Position numbers and translations under genes: made by a program. 64,000 bases of DNA from Deltaproteobacteria bacterium HGW-Deltaproteobacteria-13 (lineage in GTDB: Bacteria; Desulfobacterota; Syntrophia; Syntrophales; Smithellaceae): contig PHBJ01000002.1 of NCBI GenBank assembly GCA_002840555.1, positions 1 through 64,000 on the forward strand, in the 5' to 3' direction. The first letter of the stretch is position 1; each line of letters starts with the position of its first letter. Positions 40,554 through 50,557 of the stretch are shown here, one piece after another. Under the pieces are notes generated by a model that saw only the letters and a list, made by a program, of their open reading frames with translations, was not told where the DNA came from and did no database searches.

Positions 40554-42383
40554 TTGTCAAAACGTATTGTCATATTGTCCGAAGAAATAGCCAATAAAAT
40601 TGCCGCCGGTGAAGTCGTGGAAAGGCCCGCTTCTATTGTTAAGGAGCTGGTGGAAAATTCCATTGATGCCGGAGCTACCGATATCACAGTGGAATTGGAA
40701 AAGGGCGGCTGTCAGTCCATCAAGGTGGTGGATAACGGTTCGGGAATAGAACACGAAGATGTGGCGCTTGTTTTTGAAAGACATGCCACAAGTAAGATTC
40801 ATCATTTTGAGGATATTTACAGTGTGGCTTCATTTGGCTTCCGCGGCGAAGCAATGCCGAGTATCGCTTCCGTGGCGCATGTGGAGCTGTTAACGAGACG
40901 GAAAGACGATTTAGAAGGAACAAAAGCAATCCTGGAAGCAGGCACTGTCAAGGAAATCGCTCCTGCCGGTTGTCCTGACGGCACCCAGATATCGGTCACA
41001 AAAATATTTGCTAAAGTTCCCGCCCGGAGGAAGTTTTTAAAAACAGAAGCTACGGAGCAGGGTTTGTGTCTGGATGCGATCACTCGCCTGGCACTGGCTC
41101 ATCCCGAGATTCGTTTTAAAGTATTAGTCAACGGCAAGGAATCTTTTACGGCTCCAGAGGCCCCGGATGCGTCCAAACGAATTTCCATGGTTATGGGCGA
41201 TGATTTTTCCGCTCATTGCATTTCCGTAAACACACAAAAAGAAAATGTAAGTTTGATGGGATTTATATCGCGGCCGGAATTTACAAAATCAAATTCCAAA
41301 AGCATCTATTTGTTTGTCAATAAACGTTTTGTGCGCGATAACAGTATAACGCATGCCGTATTATCGGCGTACAGGCAGGTGATTGAGCCGAGGCGCTACC
41401 CGGCGGCCGTGTTGTTCCTTGACCTGCCGCCCGAAGATGTTGATGTTAATGTTCATCCCGCCAAAATGGAAGTCCGCTTCAAGGATTCCCGCGCCATTTA
41501 TGAACTGGTATCCAGATCGATTGCGGAAAATCTTGCCGGCGCCGAAATTTCGAAAAGCAATTTCATTTATCGTTTGGCGCCTAAAGCAGCGCCCAAGGTC
41601 GATTTAGTATCACGCCGGAAAGACAGGAAGGATTCTGCTTCGAGCTTCACGCCTTCGCAAGACCGGGTGACTCCCAGGCCTTTCGGTTTATTCTCCAGAC
41701 AAAATTTACAGCAGGCAATCAGCGAGGATCTGTTGACGCGCCCGGTCGCGGAAAAATCAATCGATAGCTATGAAAGTGATCATACTCCGGCAAAAGAAAA
41801 TATAACCTTTGCCGATCTGGAATACCGGGGACAATTTGCCAATACCTATCTTATCTTCGCGGGGGATAAGGGCCTGGTTTTAATAGATCAGCATGCCGCT
41901 CATGAACGGATCATTCTGGAGAAGTTAAAAAAGTCAACACCCCGGCAGGTTTTCAGCCAGTCGCTTCTTATCCTGGAAATTGTTAACTTAACGCCGGGAC
42001 AAATTGCATTGTTTTCCGAATACATTGATTTTTTGCGGGAAATTGGTCTGGAGATTGAAATTTTCGGCAAGGATGCGATTGTTGTTAAGGCGATTCCGGC
42101 AACCTTGTCGGAAATTAAAATCAGCGAAATGATTTCCGATATTGCCGATCAGTTAAGCGAACAAAATCAGATGCCTTCTTTCGAGGAAAAGAAAAATAAA
42201 ATACTGGCTTCCCTGGCATGCCGCGCGGCAATCAAAGCCAATAATGAGTTGTCTCCCGAGGAAATTGCCGCTTTGTGCCGCGATCTGGAAGAAACGCCTT
42301 TTAATCTTACCTGCCCTCACGGACGTCCCATCACGATCAGTTTTTCCTTAAGCGAAATCGAAAGAATGTTTAAAAGGAAGTAG
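40554..42383 (+). CDS. mutL: DNA mismatch repair protein MutL
   Basis: The 609-residue protein starts at TTG 40554. The N-terminal GHKL ATPase has ENSIDAGATDITVEL, DNGSGIE and FGFRGEAMPSI. The C-terminal dimer domain has the endonuclease metal motif DQHAAHERIILE and ACRAAIKANNELS plus CPHGRP. It is therefore a nicking MutL, unlike the E. coli form. It acts with MutS in mismatch repair; mutS is not in the window. It is followed 11 bases later by miaA, a common pairing. Confidence 0.97.
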   Translation: MSKRIVILSEEIANKIAAGEVVERPASIVKELVENSIDAGATDITVELEKGGCQSIKVVDNGSGIEHEDVALVFERHATSKIHHFEDIYSVASFGFRGEAMPSIASVAHVELLTRRKDDLEGTKAILEAGTVKEIAPAGCPDGTQISVTKIFAKVPARRKFLKTEATEQGLCLDAITRLALAHPEIRFKVLVNGKESFTAPEAPDASKRISMVMGDDFSAHCISVNTQKENVSLMGFISRPEFTKSNSKSIYLFVNKRFVRDNSITHAVLSAYRQVIEPRRYPAAVLFLDLPPEDVDVNVHPAKMEVRFKDSRAIYELVSRSIAENLAGAEISKSNFIYRLAPKAAPKVDLVSRRKDRKDSASSFTPSQDRVTPRPFGLFSRQNLQQAISEDLLTRPVAEKSIDSYESDHTPAKENITFADLEYRGQFANTYLIFAGDKGLVLIDQHAAHERIILEKLKKSTPRQVFSQSLLILEIVNLTPGQIALFSEYIDFLREIGLEIEIFGKDAIVVKAIPATLSEIKISEMISDIADQLSEQNQMPSFEEKKNKILASLACRAAIKANNELSPEEIAALCRDLEETPFNLTCPHGRPITISFSLSEIERMFKRK

Positions 42384-42394
42384 AAAAAAATAAG

Positions 42395-43327
42395 ATGGGA
42401 AAGTTGCCGCTGGTAATAATCAATTCTCCTACCGCTACGGGCAAAACCGAATTAGCCGTAAATCTGGCATTGGAATTTGGCGGCGAAATCATCAGCGCTG
42501 ATTCCCTTCAGGTTTACCGCTACCTGGATATCGGCACGGCAAAACCAACCCTGGAAGAAAGAAGAGGTATTCAGCATCATTTGATAGATGTTGTTAATCC
42601 GGATGAAGAATTTAATGCCTCAATCTTTACTCAACAGGCGCGGGCTCTCATTTCCGGTTTGGCAAGGGCCCGGAAACCCATCTTGATTGCCGGCGGGACA
42701 GGACTCTATATCCGGGCGCTTCTCCACGGAATGATTCATACACCGGCCGTCGATGAAAAGATCAGAAATTATTATCGCCAGATGCGTGACAGCCACGGGA
42801 AAAAATATATTTATGATTTATTGCGGGAAAGAGACAAAGATGCCGCAGATCAAATTAACCCCAACGACTCCGTAAGGGTCATTCGGGCGCTGGAAGTTTT
42901 AGAGCAAACCGGAGAATCCATTACCGTAAAACAAAAAAAGCATTCCTTTGCCGATTGTCCTTTCAAAACTTATAAAATCGGTCTTCAGCTTGACCGCAAA
43001 GAATTGAAGCAGAGAATTATACAGCGTACGGAAAGAATGATTTCCGGAGGATTGTTGGATGAAGTGAAAGGCCTTTTAGCCCGTGGTTACAGTGAAAATC
43101 TAAAACCGCTGCAATCCCTGGGATATAAACAAATGATAGGTTTTTTACGCAATGAATACCCCTGGGAAAGTTCTGTCAATTTAATCAAGCGCGACACCTG
43201 GCAATATGCCAAGCGGCAGTTGACCTGGTTTACCGCCGATAAGGAAATCAATTGGTTTGGTTACGATTCAATGGGCGTGATCAGGAAAAATGTCGAAATA
43301 TTTTGGAAAGAAAACGATTTATTATAA
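42395..43327 (+). CDS. miaA: tRNA dimethylallyltransferase
   Basis: The 310-residue protein has the P-loop NSPTATGKTELAV, then SADSLQVYRYLDIGTAKP, the catalytic-region IQHHLIDVVNPDEEF and the tRNA-side GGTGLYIRALLHG. The thymine-like insertion LDRKELKQRIIQR and the C-terminal KRDTWQYAKRQLTWF follow. It adds dimethylallyl to A37 of tRNAs reading UNN codons. It forms an operon with mutL. Confidence 0.96.
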   Translation: MGKLPLVIINSPTATGKTELAVNLALEFGGEIISADSLQVYRYLDIGTAKPTLEERRGIQHHLIDVVNPDEEFNASIFTQQARALISGLARARKPILIAGGTGLYIRALLHGMIHTPAVDEKIRNYYRQMRDSHGKKYIYDLLRERDKDAADQINPNDSVRVIRALEVLEQTGESITVKQKKHSFADCPFKTYKIGLQLDRKELKQRIIQRTERMISGGLLDEVKGLLARGYSENLKPLQSLGYKQMIGFLRNEYPWESSVNLIKRDTWQYAKRQLTWFTADKEINWFGYDSMGVIRKNVEIFWKENDLL

Positions 43328-43350
43328 GGCCGCAGAGCATGCAATATTGC

Positions 43351-43377
43351 TTGACTTAAACAGGTTCTAAATATAAT
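43351..43377 (+). promoter_or_regulatory. possible promoter of the TPR-SLH lipoprotein gene
   Basis: TTGACT (43351-43356) and TATAAT (43372-43377) with a 15-base spacer, shorter than usual. The position, 34 bases before the gene, is suitable. Confidence 0.35.
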
Positions 43378-43410
43378 TATACCCTGTAGTTTCGGGAAGA
43401 AATAATTATT

Positions 43411-44658
43411 ATGAAACGTGAAAAAATCAGAACATTAATTTTTCCATTTATAATTTGTACGGCCTTATTGTCTGTCATCTCCTGCGCACCGAAGACAAGA
43501 GTGGCCATCAATCAGCTGGATACCCCCGGACATCATACTTTTACAGGCTTAAAACTGCTTGATCAGGAGAAGTATTCCGACGCAAAAAGAGAATTTGAAA
43601 TGGCCACGCAGCTTGATGCCGGGTATTCGAAGGCGTATACCGGCATGGCCCTGGTCAATATTTACACTGTTAAATTAAACACGGCGTGGGATAATCTGGC
43701 GCTGGGTTTAAAAAACGCACAGACCGATGATGAAAAACTTTTTGTTCATGTAACCAAAATTCGTTACCACACCTTGAATAACTCAGATCAGAAATGGCTG
43801 GAATCGGCAAAAAATCAATTTGATGAGGCGGTTAAAATTGATTCCAAACATGCGCCTGCTTATTATTTTATGGGTTTGGCATATAAGGAAGCGCTGGACT
43901 TTGATCAAGCCGGTCAGATGTTCACTAAAGTGATGCAGTTGAAAACCGATCATATGGCTGATGCCGACGCGCAATTAAAGTTCCTGCAGAAAGTCCAACT
44001 GGCGAAACCCCAGACAGTTGCCGGTAAAAAGATCGCTCTTGCTGAGAGCCTGACCAGAGCGGATGCGGCGGCGTTATTTATGGACGAATTAAAAATAAAA
44101 GATCTTTATAATAAACAGGCGCCGAAAGCTCCGGACACCCCGGCAAAAGTGACGGAAAAAGCTCCCGCAGAATTAAAAGATGTTGAAAAAGTTACGGCAG
44201 AGACAAAGGGAACGGAGAAGGCTCAAACAGAGGCGTCTGTGCCTGCACCCGCTGCGCCGGTTAAATTAATGGCAAAAGATATAGCGGACCATCCTTATAA
44301 AAAGTACATTGAAGGAGTACTGGAAGCAGGTGTACGCGGTTTGGAAAATGATCCGAATGGTAATTTCAATCCAGGCGAAGTCCTGTCCCGCGGTGAATAT
44401 GCCATCATGCTGGAGGATGTATTGATTAAACTGACAGGCGAGAAGGATTTAGCCGCCAGATATGTTAATTCAAAATCATTATTTCCCGACGTGCCCGCGG
44501 ATATGCCTTATTTCAATGCGATCATTGCCGTGACTTCACGGGGAATTATGGAGGCAAGAAATACTAAAACCGGAGAATTCGCGCCGCTGAAACCCTTGTC
44601 CGGCGTGGAAGCTCTTTTGATTATTCGTAAGCTCAAGGACAAGTTGAAAGTTAATTGA
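43411..44658 (+). CDS. TPR lipoprotein with C-terminal SLH domain
   Basis: The 415-residue precursor has a lipoprotein signal (LLSVISC). TPR helices (residues ~40-190) include GHHTFTGLKLLDQEKYSDAKREFEMA and AYYFMGLAYKEALDFDQAGQMF. A low-complexity spacer rich in K, E, P and A follows (~225-285). The SLH domain begins at about DHPYKKYIEGVLEAGVRGLEN and has NFNPGEVLSRGEYAIML. SLH domains bind cell-wall or outer-membrane polymers. In Gram-negatives such lipoproteins often bridge layers of the envelope. Confidence 0.85.
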   Translation: MKREKIRTLIFPFIICTALLSVISCAPKTRVAINQLDTPGHHTFTGLKLLDQEKYSDAKREFEMATQLDAGYSKAYTGMALVNIYTVKLNTAWDNLALGLKNAQTDDEKLFVHVTKIRYHTLNNSDQKWLESAKNQFDEAVKIDSKHAPAYYFMGLAYKEALDFDQAGQMFTKVMQLKTDHMADADAQLKFLQKVQLAKPQTVAGKKIALAESLTRADAAALFMDELKIKDLYNKQAPKAPDTPAKVTEKAPAELKDVEKVTAETKGTEKAQTEASVPAPAAPVKLMAKDIADHPYKKYIEGVLEAGVRGLENDPNGNFNPGEVLSRGEYAIMLEDVLIKLTGEKDLAARYVNSKSLFPDVPADMPYFNAIIAVTSRGIMEARNTKTGEFAPLKPLSGVEALLIIRKLKDKLKVN

Positions 44659-44690
44659 TTAAGTGCTTAAAATATAAAATAAATATTAAT

Positions 44691-44711
44691 AGGGCGTAAG
44701 CCCTTTTTGTT
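44691..44711 (+). terminator. rho-independent terminator after the TPR-SLH gene
   Basis: AGGGC (44691-44695) and GCCCT (44700-44704) form a tight stem with a GTAA tetraloop followed by TTTTGTTT. Confidence 0.75.
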
Positions 44712-44778
44712 TACTGAACTTGATATGTATACATTGAATCATATCTATGAAGATTAAAAAATCAGGGAGTAGAATTTC

Positions 44779-47436
44779 ATGGCAAAAAGAGAATTGGGCA
44801 AGGCGTTTGAACCGGCCGATGCCGAAAAAAGATTATACGATTACTGGTTAAAAAATCATTTCTTTCACGCTCAGGACGAAAGTGAAGCTGAGGCTTTTTC
44901 TATTGTTATACCGCCTCCCAATGTAACCGGAATGCTGCATATGGGACATGCCTTGAATAATACGTTACAGGATATCATTATCCGCTTCAAAAGGATGCAG
45001 GGTTATAACACGCTGTGGATGCCGGGTATGGATCATGCCGGAATTGCGACGCAAAACGTGGTTGAACAACAGTTGATGAAAGAAGGAATATCGCGCCATG
45101 ATCTGGGACGCGAAAAATTTATCGCCCGCGTCTGGGAATGGAAGGAAAAATACGGCGGCGTCATTATCAATCAGTTGAAAAGGCTCGGCTGTTCCTGCGA
45201 CTGGGAACGGGAACGTTTCACGATGGATGAAGGATTATCCCACGCCGTGCGTGAAGTCTTTGTCCGCTTATACAATGAAGGAATGATCTACCAGGGCGAC
45301 TACATTGTCAACTGGTGTCCCCGCTGTCACACCGCCATTTCCGACCTGGAAGTGGAATTCAAGCAGGATCAAAGCTTCCTCTGGAATATACGTTATCCGT
45401 TTGCCGACGGCGAAGGGGAAATCGTCGTGGCGACAACCAGACCGGAAACGATGCTGGGCGATACGGCGGTGGCGGTTCATCCCGACGATAAAAGATACAA
45501 GGATAAGATCGGCAAATATGTCATTTTGCCTTTGATGAATAAGAAAATCCCGATCATTGCCGATGAATATGTAACGATGGATTTCGGCTCCGGAGCCGTA
45601 AAAATAACCCCCGCTTCCGATCCGAACGACTTTGCCATGGCTCAGCGGCACAATCTGGAAATCATTATCGTCATCGACGGAAAAGGATTCATCAACGAAA
45701 AGGGCGGTGTTTACAAAGGACAGGATCGCTACGAGGCCCGTAAAAACGTCATTGCCGATCTGGAAAAGGGCAACTATATGGTTGGCACTGAACCCTACGC
45801 ACACAATGTCGGCCAGTGTTATCGCTGCAAAACGGATATTGAACCGATGGTTTCCAAGCAGTGGTTTGTCAAAATAAAACCGCTGGCCAAACAGGCGATT
45901 GCGGCAGTGGTCAAGGATAAAACAAAGATTATTCCCAAAACGTGGGAAGCAACTTATTTTGACTGGATGAACAATATTCGTGACTGGTGTATTTCCCGGC
46001 AGCTGTGGTGGGGGCATCGCATTCCCGTCTGGTATTGCGACGGCTGCGGTAAAATCATTGTCGCCACGGTGGATCCGGACAAGTGTCCCGAATGCGGCGG
46101 CGTATCTTTACGGCAGGACGAAGACGTTCTGGATACATGGTTTAGTTCCGCGCTCTGGCCTTTTTCCACCCTGGGCTGGCCCGATCAAACCAAGGCTCTA
46201 AAAACTTTCTACCCGACGTCACTGCTGATTACCGGTTTCGATATTCTTTTCTTCTGGGTGGCCCGCATGATGATGATGGGCATTTACGTGATGAAAGATG
46301 TTCCCTTTCAACATGTTTATCTGCATGCGCTTGTGCGGGATGAAAAAGGCGAAAAAATGAGCAAATCCAAAGGCAACAGTATTGATCCCCTCCTGATGAT
46401 TGATCAATACGGCACGGATGCTTTTCGTTTTACGTTGTCCGCCTATACCGCGCAGGGGCGCGACGTGCGTCTTTCTCCGGAACGAATTGAAGGTTATAAA
46501 TTCTTTGTCAATAAAATATGGAACGCGTCAAAATTGACGTTTGCCAATCTGGAAGACTTTGACGAATCAGCGCCTGTCAGTGTTCCCGATTCACTGCCGG
46601 ATAAATGGATCAAGACAAAATTAAATAAAGCCATTGAAGATATCACCCTGGGTTTGAATGAATACCGTTTCAATGATGCCTCAGCCGCTGTTTACCGCTT
46701 CATCTGGCATGAATTATGTGACTGGTATCTGGAATTAAGCAAACCGGCTTTCTACGGTAAAGCAAGCCCGGAAGAAAAACAGGCCGCCCAGCGGACGTTG
46801 CGTGAAGTTTATGAGATTATGTTGCAGCTTTTACATCCTTTCATGCCCTTCCTGTCGGAAGAGCTTTGGCAGACCCTGAAAGGCAGTGACGAACATTCGA
46901 TCATGGTCAGCAAATTTCCCGTTGTCAAAACGCAATGGGAAGACAAGGCGGCGGAAAGCGAGATGGAGATGATCATGGAGGTCATTACGTCGATTCGCAA
47001 TATCCGCGGTGAAATGCGGATTGCGCCGTCGCAAAAGTTAAAGGTTTTAATTTCCGCCGCGGACGAACTCAATAAACAAACCATTGAAAAGAATAATAGT
47101 TACATTATTAATCTCGCCAATCTCGAATCGTTGACGGTCGAAATGAATATGATTGAGCCCAAAGGTGTGGCGACAGCGGTAACCGGTGCTACAAAAATAT
47201 TCGTTCCATTGGCGGGCGCTGTGGATATTTCCGGGGAAAAAACAAGACTGGAAAAAGAGTTGGGCAAGGTGTCCAAAGATTTGGAGCAATGTTCGAAAAA
47301 ACTGGCCAACCGTGATTTCTGTGCAAAAGCCGCACCGGAAATTATTCAGAAGGAACAGGAAAAGTTAAAGGACTTCCAGAAAAAATTTAATACACTGGAA
47401 GGCGCGCTGAAGAAATTAAAAGGACTTTCCGTTTGA
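44779..47436 (+). CDS. valS: valyl-tRNA synthetase
   Basis: The 885-residue protein is full length. The class I motifs are PPPNVTGMLHMGHALNN (HIGH) and EKMSKSKGNSIDP (KMSKS). The editing domain has TTRPETMLGDTAVAVHP. A zinc-site-like CDGCGKI/CPECGG pair is present, and a C-terminal coiled coil (from ~820) ends in KLKDFQKKFNTLEGALKKL. It charges tRNA-Val. Its stop overlaps the nadC start (TGATG), so the genes are translationally coupled. Confidence 0.98.
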   Translation: MAKRELGKAFEPADAEKRLYDYWLKNHFFHAQDESEAEAFSIVIPPPNVTGMLHMGHALNNTLQDIIIRFKRMQGYNTLWMPGMDHAGIATQNVVEQQLMKEGISRHDLGREKFIARVWEWKEKYGGVIINQLKRLGCSCDWERERFTMDEGLSHAVREVFVRLYNEGMIYQGDYIVNWCPRCHTAISDLEVEFKQDQSFLWNIRYPFADGEGEIVVATTRPETMLGDTAVAVHPDDKRYKDKIGKYVILPLMNKKIPIIADEYVTMDFGSGAVKITPASDPNDFAMAQRHNLEIIIVIDGKGFINEKGGVYKGQDRYEARKNVIADLEKGNYMVGTEPYAHNVGQCYRCKTDIEPMVSKQWFVKIKPLAKQAIAAVVKDKTKIIPKTWEATYFDWMNNIRDWCISRQLWWGHRIPVWYCDGCGKIIVATVDPDKCPECGGVSLRQDEDVLDTWFSSALWPFSTLGWPDQTKALKTFYPTSLLITGFDILFFWVARMMMMGIYVMKDVPFQHVYLHALVRDEKGEKMSKSKGNSIDPLLMIDQYGTDAFRFTLSAYTAQGRDVRLSPERIEGYKFFVNKIWNASKLTFANLEDFDESAPVSVPDSLPDKWIKTKLNKAIEDITLGLNEYRFNDASAAVYRFIWHELCDWYLELSKPAFYGKASPEEKQAAQRTLREVYEIMLQLLHPFMPFLSEELWQTLKGSDEHSIMVSKFPVVKTQWEDKAAESEMEMIMEVITSIRNIRGEMRIAPSQKLKVLISAADELNKQTIEKNNSYIINLANLESLTVEMNMIEPKGVATAVTGATKIFVPLAGAVDISGEKTRLEKELGKVSKDLEQCSKKLANRDFCAKAAPEIIQKEQEKLKDFQKKFNTLEGALKKLKGLSV

Positions 47437-48269
47437 TGGAAAAGCGAATCATTAAAATTATCAAAGATGCTCTGTCTGAAGATATCGGCACAGGCGATAT
47501 TACAACACTTGCTACGGTCAGCGGCAGGAAGAAGGGAAGGGCCGTGGCTGTTGCCAAAGATGATTTTATCATAGCCGGAATAGATGTCTTTGCTCAGACA
47601 TTCCGGGTTCTTGACAAGACCATCAAAGTTAAACAATTGATGAATGACGGATGCCGCACGAAAAAGGGAGCTGTAATTGCCGAAGTTTCGGGAAGTCTGG
47701 CAAACATTTTAAAAGCCGAACGCGTGTCGCTGAATCTGTTTCAACGCATGTCCGGTATTGCCACGCTGACCGCGAAATACGTGGACGCTGTGCGCGGCAC
47801 CCGGGCAAGAATTCTCGATACGCGTAAGACCATGCCCGGCCTGCGGATTCTGGACAAGATGGCCGTGCGCATCGGCGGCGGCTGTAATCATCGCATCGGT
47901 TTATATGATGGCGTGATCATTAAAGATAATCATATCGAAGCCGCGGGCGGCATCACGGCCGCCGTGCATGCGCAAAGAATGCATCTTCATCGCAACATGA
48001 AGATTGAAGTCGAAACAAAAAATCTGAAGGAAGTCAAAGAAGCTCTGCGTTGCGGCGTGGATATTATCATGCTGGACAATATGAGTGTTCCGGCAATGAA
48101 AAAAGCTGTTGATTTTGTAGCCGGACGCGCGACGATTGAGGCCTCCGGAAATGTCAGCCTGCAAAATGTGGGCTCGATAGCCGCAATTGGAGTGGATTTT
48201 ATTTCCGTGGGAGAACTTACTCATTCCGTCCGCGCCGCCGACATTTCTCTAAAAATCAGAGCTTGTTAA
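47436..48269 (+). CDS. nadC: nicotinate-nucleotide pyrophosphorylase (quinolinate phosphoribosyltransferase)
   Basis: The 277-residue protein starts at ATG 47436 inside the valS stop. Motifs are SEDIGTGDITT, the substrate loop ILDTRKTMPGLRILDKMAVRIGGGCNHRIGLYDGVIIKDNH, and EVETKNLKEVKEAL. It makes nicotinate mononucleotide from quinolinate in NAD synthesis. It belongs to the valS-nadC-birA-coaX-coaE run of cofactor genes. Confidence 0.97.
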   Translation: MEKRIIKIIKDALSEDIGTGDITTLATVSGRKKGRAVAVAKDDFIIAGIDVFAQTFRVLDKTIKVKQLMNDGCRTKKGAVIAEVSGSLANILKAERVSLNLFQRMSGIATLTAKYVDAVRGTRARILDTRKTMPGLRILDKMAVRIGGGCNHRIGLYDGVIIKDNHIEAAGGITAAVHAQRMHLHRNMKIEVETKNLKEVKEALRCGVDIIMLDNMSVPAMKKAVDFVAGRATIEASGNVSLQNVGSIAAIGVDFISVGELTHSVRAADISLKIRAC

Positions 48270-48313
48270 TCATTGAAGTTATCAACAACGCTTTTCCCGC
48301 CTTACAAAACGTT

Positions 48314-49105
48314 ATGAACTTAAATGAAAAATCCTTAAAACAGGCTCTTTCCGGAAAATACTTCGGTCACAAGCTTTATTATTTTACTGAAACAGGATCA
48401 ACGAATGACGATGCTTTTTCTTCAGGTAATGAAGGTGCGCCGGAGGGAACAATTGTTATTGCCGACAGGCAAAATCAGGGAAAGGGGCGCATGCAGAGAT
48501 TATGGCATTCGCCCTCAGGCAGTAACATTTACACCTCTATCATTCTAAGGCCGCAAATACAATTATCCAAATCGTCGCAGATTCCAATATTAGCTGGTGT
48601 GGCAGTTGCCGAAACACTAAACAGTTACTGCCCGGACAAAGTGTGGCTCAAGTGGCCCAATGATGTTCTGATTGATGGGAAAAAGGTCTGCGGCATTCTG
48701 GCGCAGATGAAAATATCGACAGATGAAATTGATTTTATAGTGATGGGAATCGGTATAAATGTGAATCTAAACCATGAGCAATTTCCACAGGATATTCGCG
48801 ATATTGCAACGTCATTGTCCATTGAAACAGGCCGCGAGGTTTCACGGTTGGAATTGATAATTAGTCTCTATGAAAATCTGGAAAAATGGTATAAACACCT
48901 ACTGCAAAACGGATTCGGCCCGATCAGAGAAAAATGGCTGAAAATGACGCCTATGATCGGACAAACGGTACAGGTTATTTTTAAGGATGAAAAGATAGCA
49001 GGGAAGGCGACAGGCCTTGACGAGGATGGTTCCCTGATTCTTTTAACAACGGAAAATAAAGAAATTAAAGTCTCCGCGGGAGATGCGACAATATTAAAGA
49101 GGTGA
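48314..49105 (+). CDS. birA: biotin--[acetyl-CoA-carboxylase] ligase
   Basis: From ATG 48314 the protein has 263 residues. The GSTNDDAF loop, the biotin-adenylate loop ([31 protein letters not shown]) and [17 protein letters not shown] are all present. No helix-turn-helix precedes them, so this is the monofunctional ligase, not the E. coli-type repressor. No good ribosome site is seen. A TTG at 48263, inside nadC, is an alternative start. It attaches biotin to carboxylase carrier proteins, partners of the enzyme at 11789. Confidence 0.93.
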   Translation: MNLNEKSLKQALSGKYFGHKLYYFTETGSTNDDAFSSGNEGAPEGTIVIADRQNQGKGRMQRLWHSPSGSNIYTSIILRPQIQLSKSSQIPILAGVAVAETLNSYCPDKVWLKWPNDVLIDGKKVCGILAQMKISTDEIDFIVMGIGINVNLNHEQFPQDIRDIATSLSIETGREVSRLELIISLYENLEKWYKHLLQNGFGPIREKWLKMTPMIGQTVQVIFKDEKIAGKATGLDEDGSLILLTTENKEIKVSAGDATILKR

Positions 49106-49112
49106 TAAAAAT

Positions 49113-49889
49113 ATGCTTTTAGTTATTGATGTTGGCAACACCAATACGGTGCTCGGACTCTTTGATGAGGAACATTTGCTGCACGATTGGCGCATTCGAA
49201 CGGAGATTGACCATACCGTTGATGAATACGGTGTGCTCATTTATAATTTATATCAGTCCAGCCGGATGAAAGCCGCAGAGATAAAAGCAATCACGGCGAT
49301 TATTATTTCCTGCGTCGTGCCGCCGATGCTCAATATTCTGGAACCGCTCTGTATCAAGTATTTTAACGTAAAACCGTTGATTGTCGGCCCCGGCATAAAG
49401 ACGGGGATGCCCATATTTTATGATAATCCGAAAGAAGTCGGCGCCGATAGAATTGTCAATGCTGTCGCGGCTTATGATAAGTTCCAAAAGGAATCCATTG
49501 TCGTTGATTTCGGCACAGCGACCACATTTGATTATGTTTCCCCCAAAGGCGAATACATGGGCGGTTGTATCGCCCCGGGTATTGTGATTTCCATCGAAGC
49601 GCTGTTTGAAAGAGCTTCCAAATTGCCGCGAGTCGAATTCAGCAAACCCAAAACGGTCATCACGAAAGATACGGTCAGCGCCATGCAGGCGGGGATTATG
49701 TTCGGTTATGCGGGGCTGGTGGATGGCATCGTCAACCGGATGAAAATGGAAGTAAAAACCAATCCGCTTGTGGTGGCCACCGGAGGGTTGGCGCGGGTTA
49801 TAGCGCCGGAGACAAAAACGATTGACAAGATCGAAGAGATGCTGACGCTGGATGGTTTGCGCATTATTTATAACCTCAATAAGAAATAA
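49113..49889 (+). CDS. coaX: type III pantothenate kinase
   Basis: The 258-residue protein has the actin-like ATPase pieces of Coa[17 protein letters not shown] at the start, [12 protein letters not shown] in the middle, and [36 protein letters not shown] closes it. It makes the first step of coenzyme A synthesis. It is not feedback-inhibited by CoA in studied members. It begins 7 bases after birA. Confidence 0.97.
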   Translation: MLLVIDVGNTNTVLGLFDEEHLLHDWRIRTEIDHTVDEYGVLIYNLYQSSRMKAAEIKAITAIIISCVVPPMLNILEPLCIKYFNVKPLIVGPGIKTGMPIFYDNPKEVGADRIVNAVAAYDKFQKESIVVDFGTATTFDYVSPKGEYMGGCIAPGIVISIEALFERASKLPRVEFSKPKTVITKDTVSAMQAGIMFGYAGLVDGIVNRMKMEVKTNPLVVATGGLARVIAPETKTIDKIEEMLTLDGLRIIYNLNKK

Positions 49890-49892
49890 ATT

Positions 49893-50510
49893 ATGTTGAA
49901 TGTGGGATTGACAGGCGGTATTGCCTGCGGAAAATCAACCGTGGCGAAGATGTTTGTGGCCAGGGGAGCGCACCTGATTGATTTCGACAGGCTCGCTCAC
50001 GAAGCTCAGGAGCCGGGAAAGCCGGCGTGGCAGCAAATTCTTGATTTTTTCGGGAAGGAAATTCTCCTGCAGGATGGAAAAATAGATCGTATTAAACTGG
50101 GGAATATCGTTTTTGCCGATAAAAAAAAATTAAATAAGCTCAATAAAATTGTTCATCCCCTTGTTTATCGGGAGTGGCATGCCCGTCTTGAAAAGATCGA
50201 AAAAAAAGAAAATCGCGCCATTGTCCTTTCCGATGTTCCTCTTTTATTCGAAGGAAAAATGCAGCATCTTTTTGATCTATCCATGCTGGTTCTCATTGCG
50301 CCGGAAGAACAGATCCGCCGTTTGATTAAGCGCAATGGGGTGAGCAGGGAAGAAGCGGAAAAAAGATTGAAAAGCCAGATGCCGATTCGCGAAAAAATTG
50401 TGCTGGCTGATATCGTTATTGATAATGAGGGCAATATTTCTGAAACTGAAAAAAAAGTGAGGCAAATATGGCGCGAACTGTTGCAGCGTGAAAAACAAAA
50501 AAATAAATGA
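49893..50510 (+). CDS. coaE: dephospho-CoA kinase
   Basis: The 205-residue protein has the P-loop GLTGGIACGKSTVAKMF. The family-specific DFDRLAHEAQ and KLNKIVHPLVYREW segments and the LID-like RNGVSREEAEKRLKSQMP follow. It catalyses the last step of CoA synthesis. It follows coaX by 3 bases, so the first and last enzymes of the pathway are co-expressed. Confidence 0.96.
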   Translation: MLNVGLTGGIACGKSTVAKMFVARGAHLIDFDRLAHEAQEPGKPAWQQILDFFGKEILLQDGKIDRIKLGNIVFADKKKLNKLNKIVHPLVYREWHARLEKIEKKENRAIVLSDVPLLFEGKMQHLFDLSMLVLIAPEEQIRRLIKRNGVSREEAEKRLKSQMPIREKIVLADIVIDNEGNISETEKKVRQIWRELLQREKQKNK

Positions 50511-50557
50511 AAATAATTTAAAATATGTGATTGAAACAAAAAACACGGAGGAAGGAA

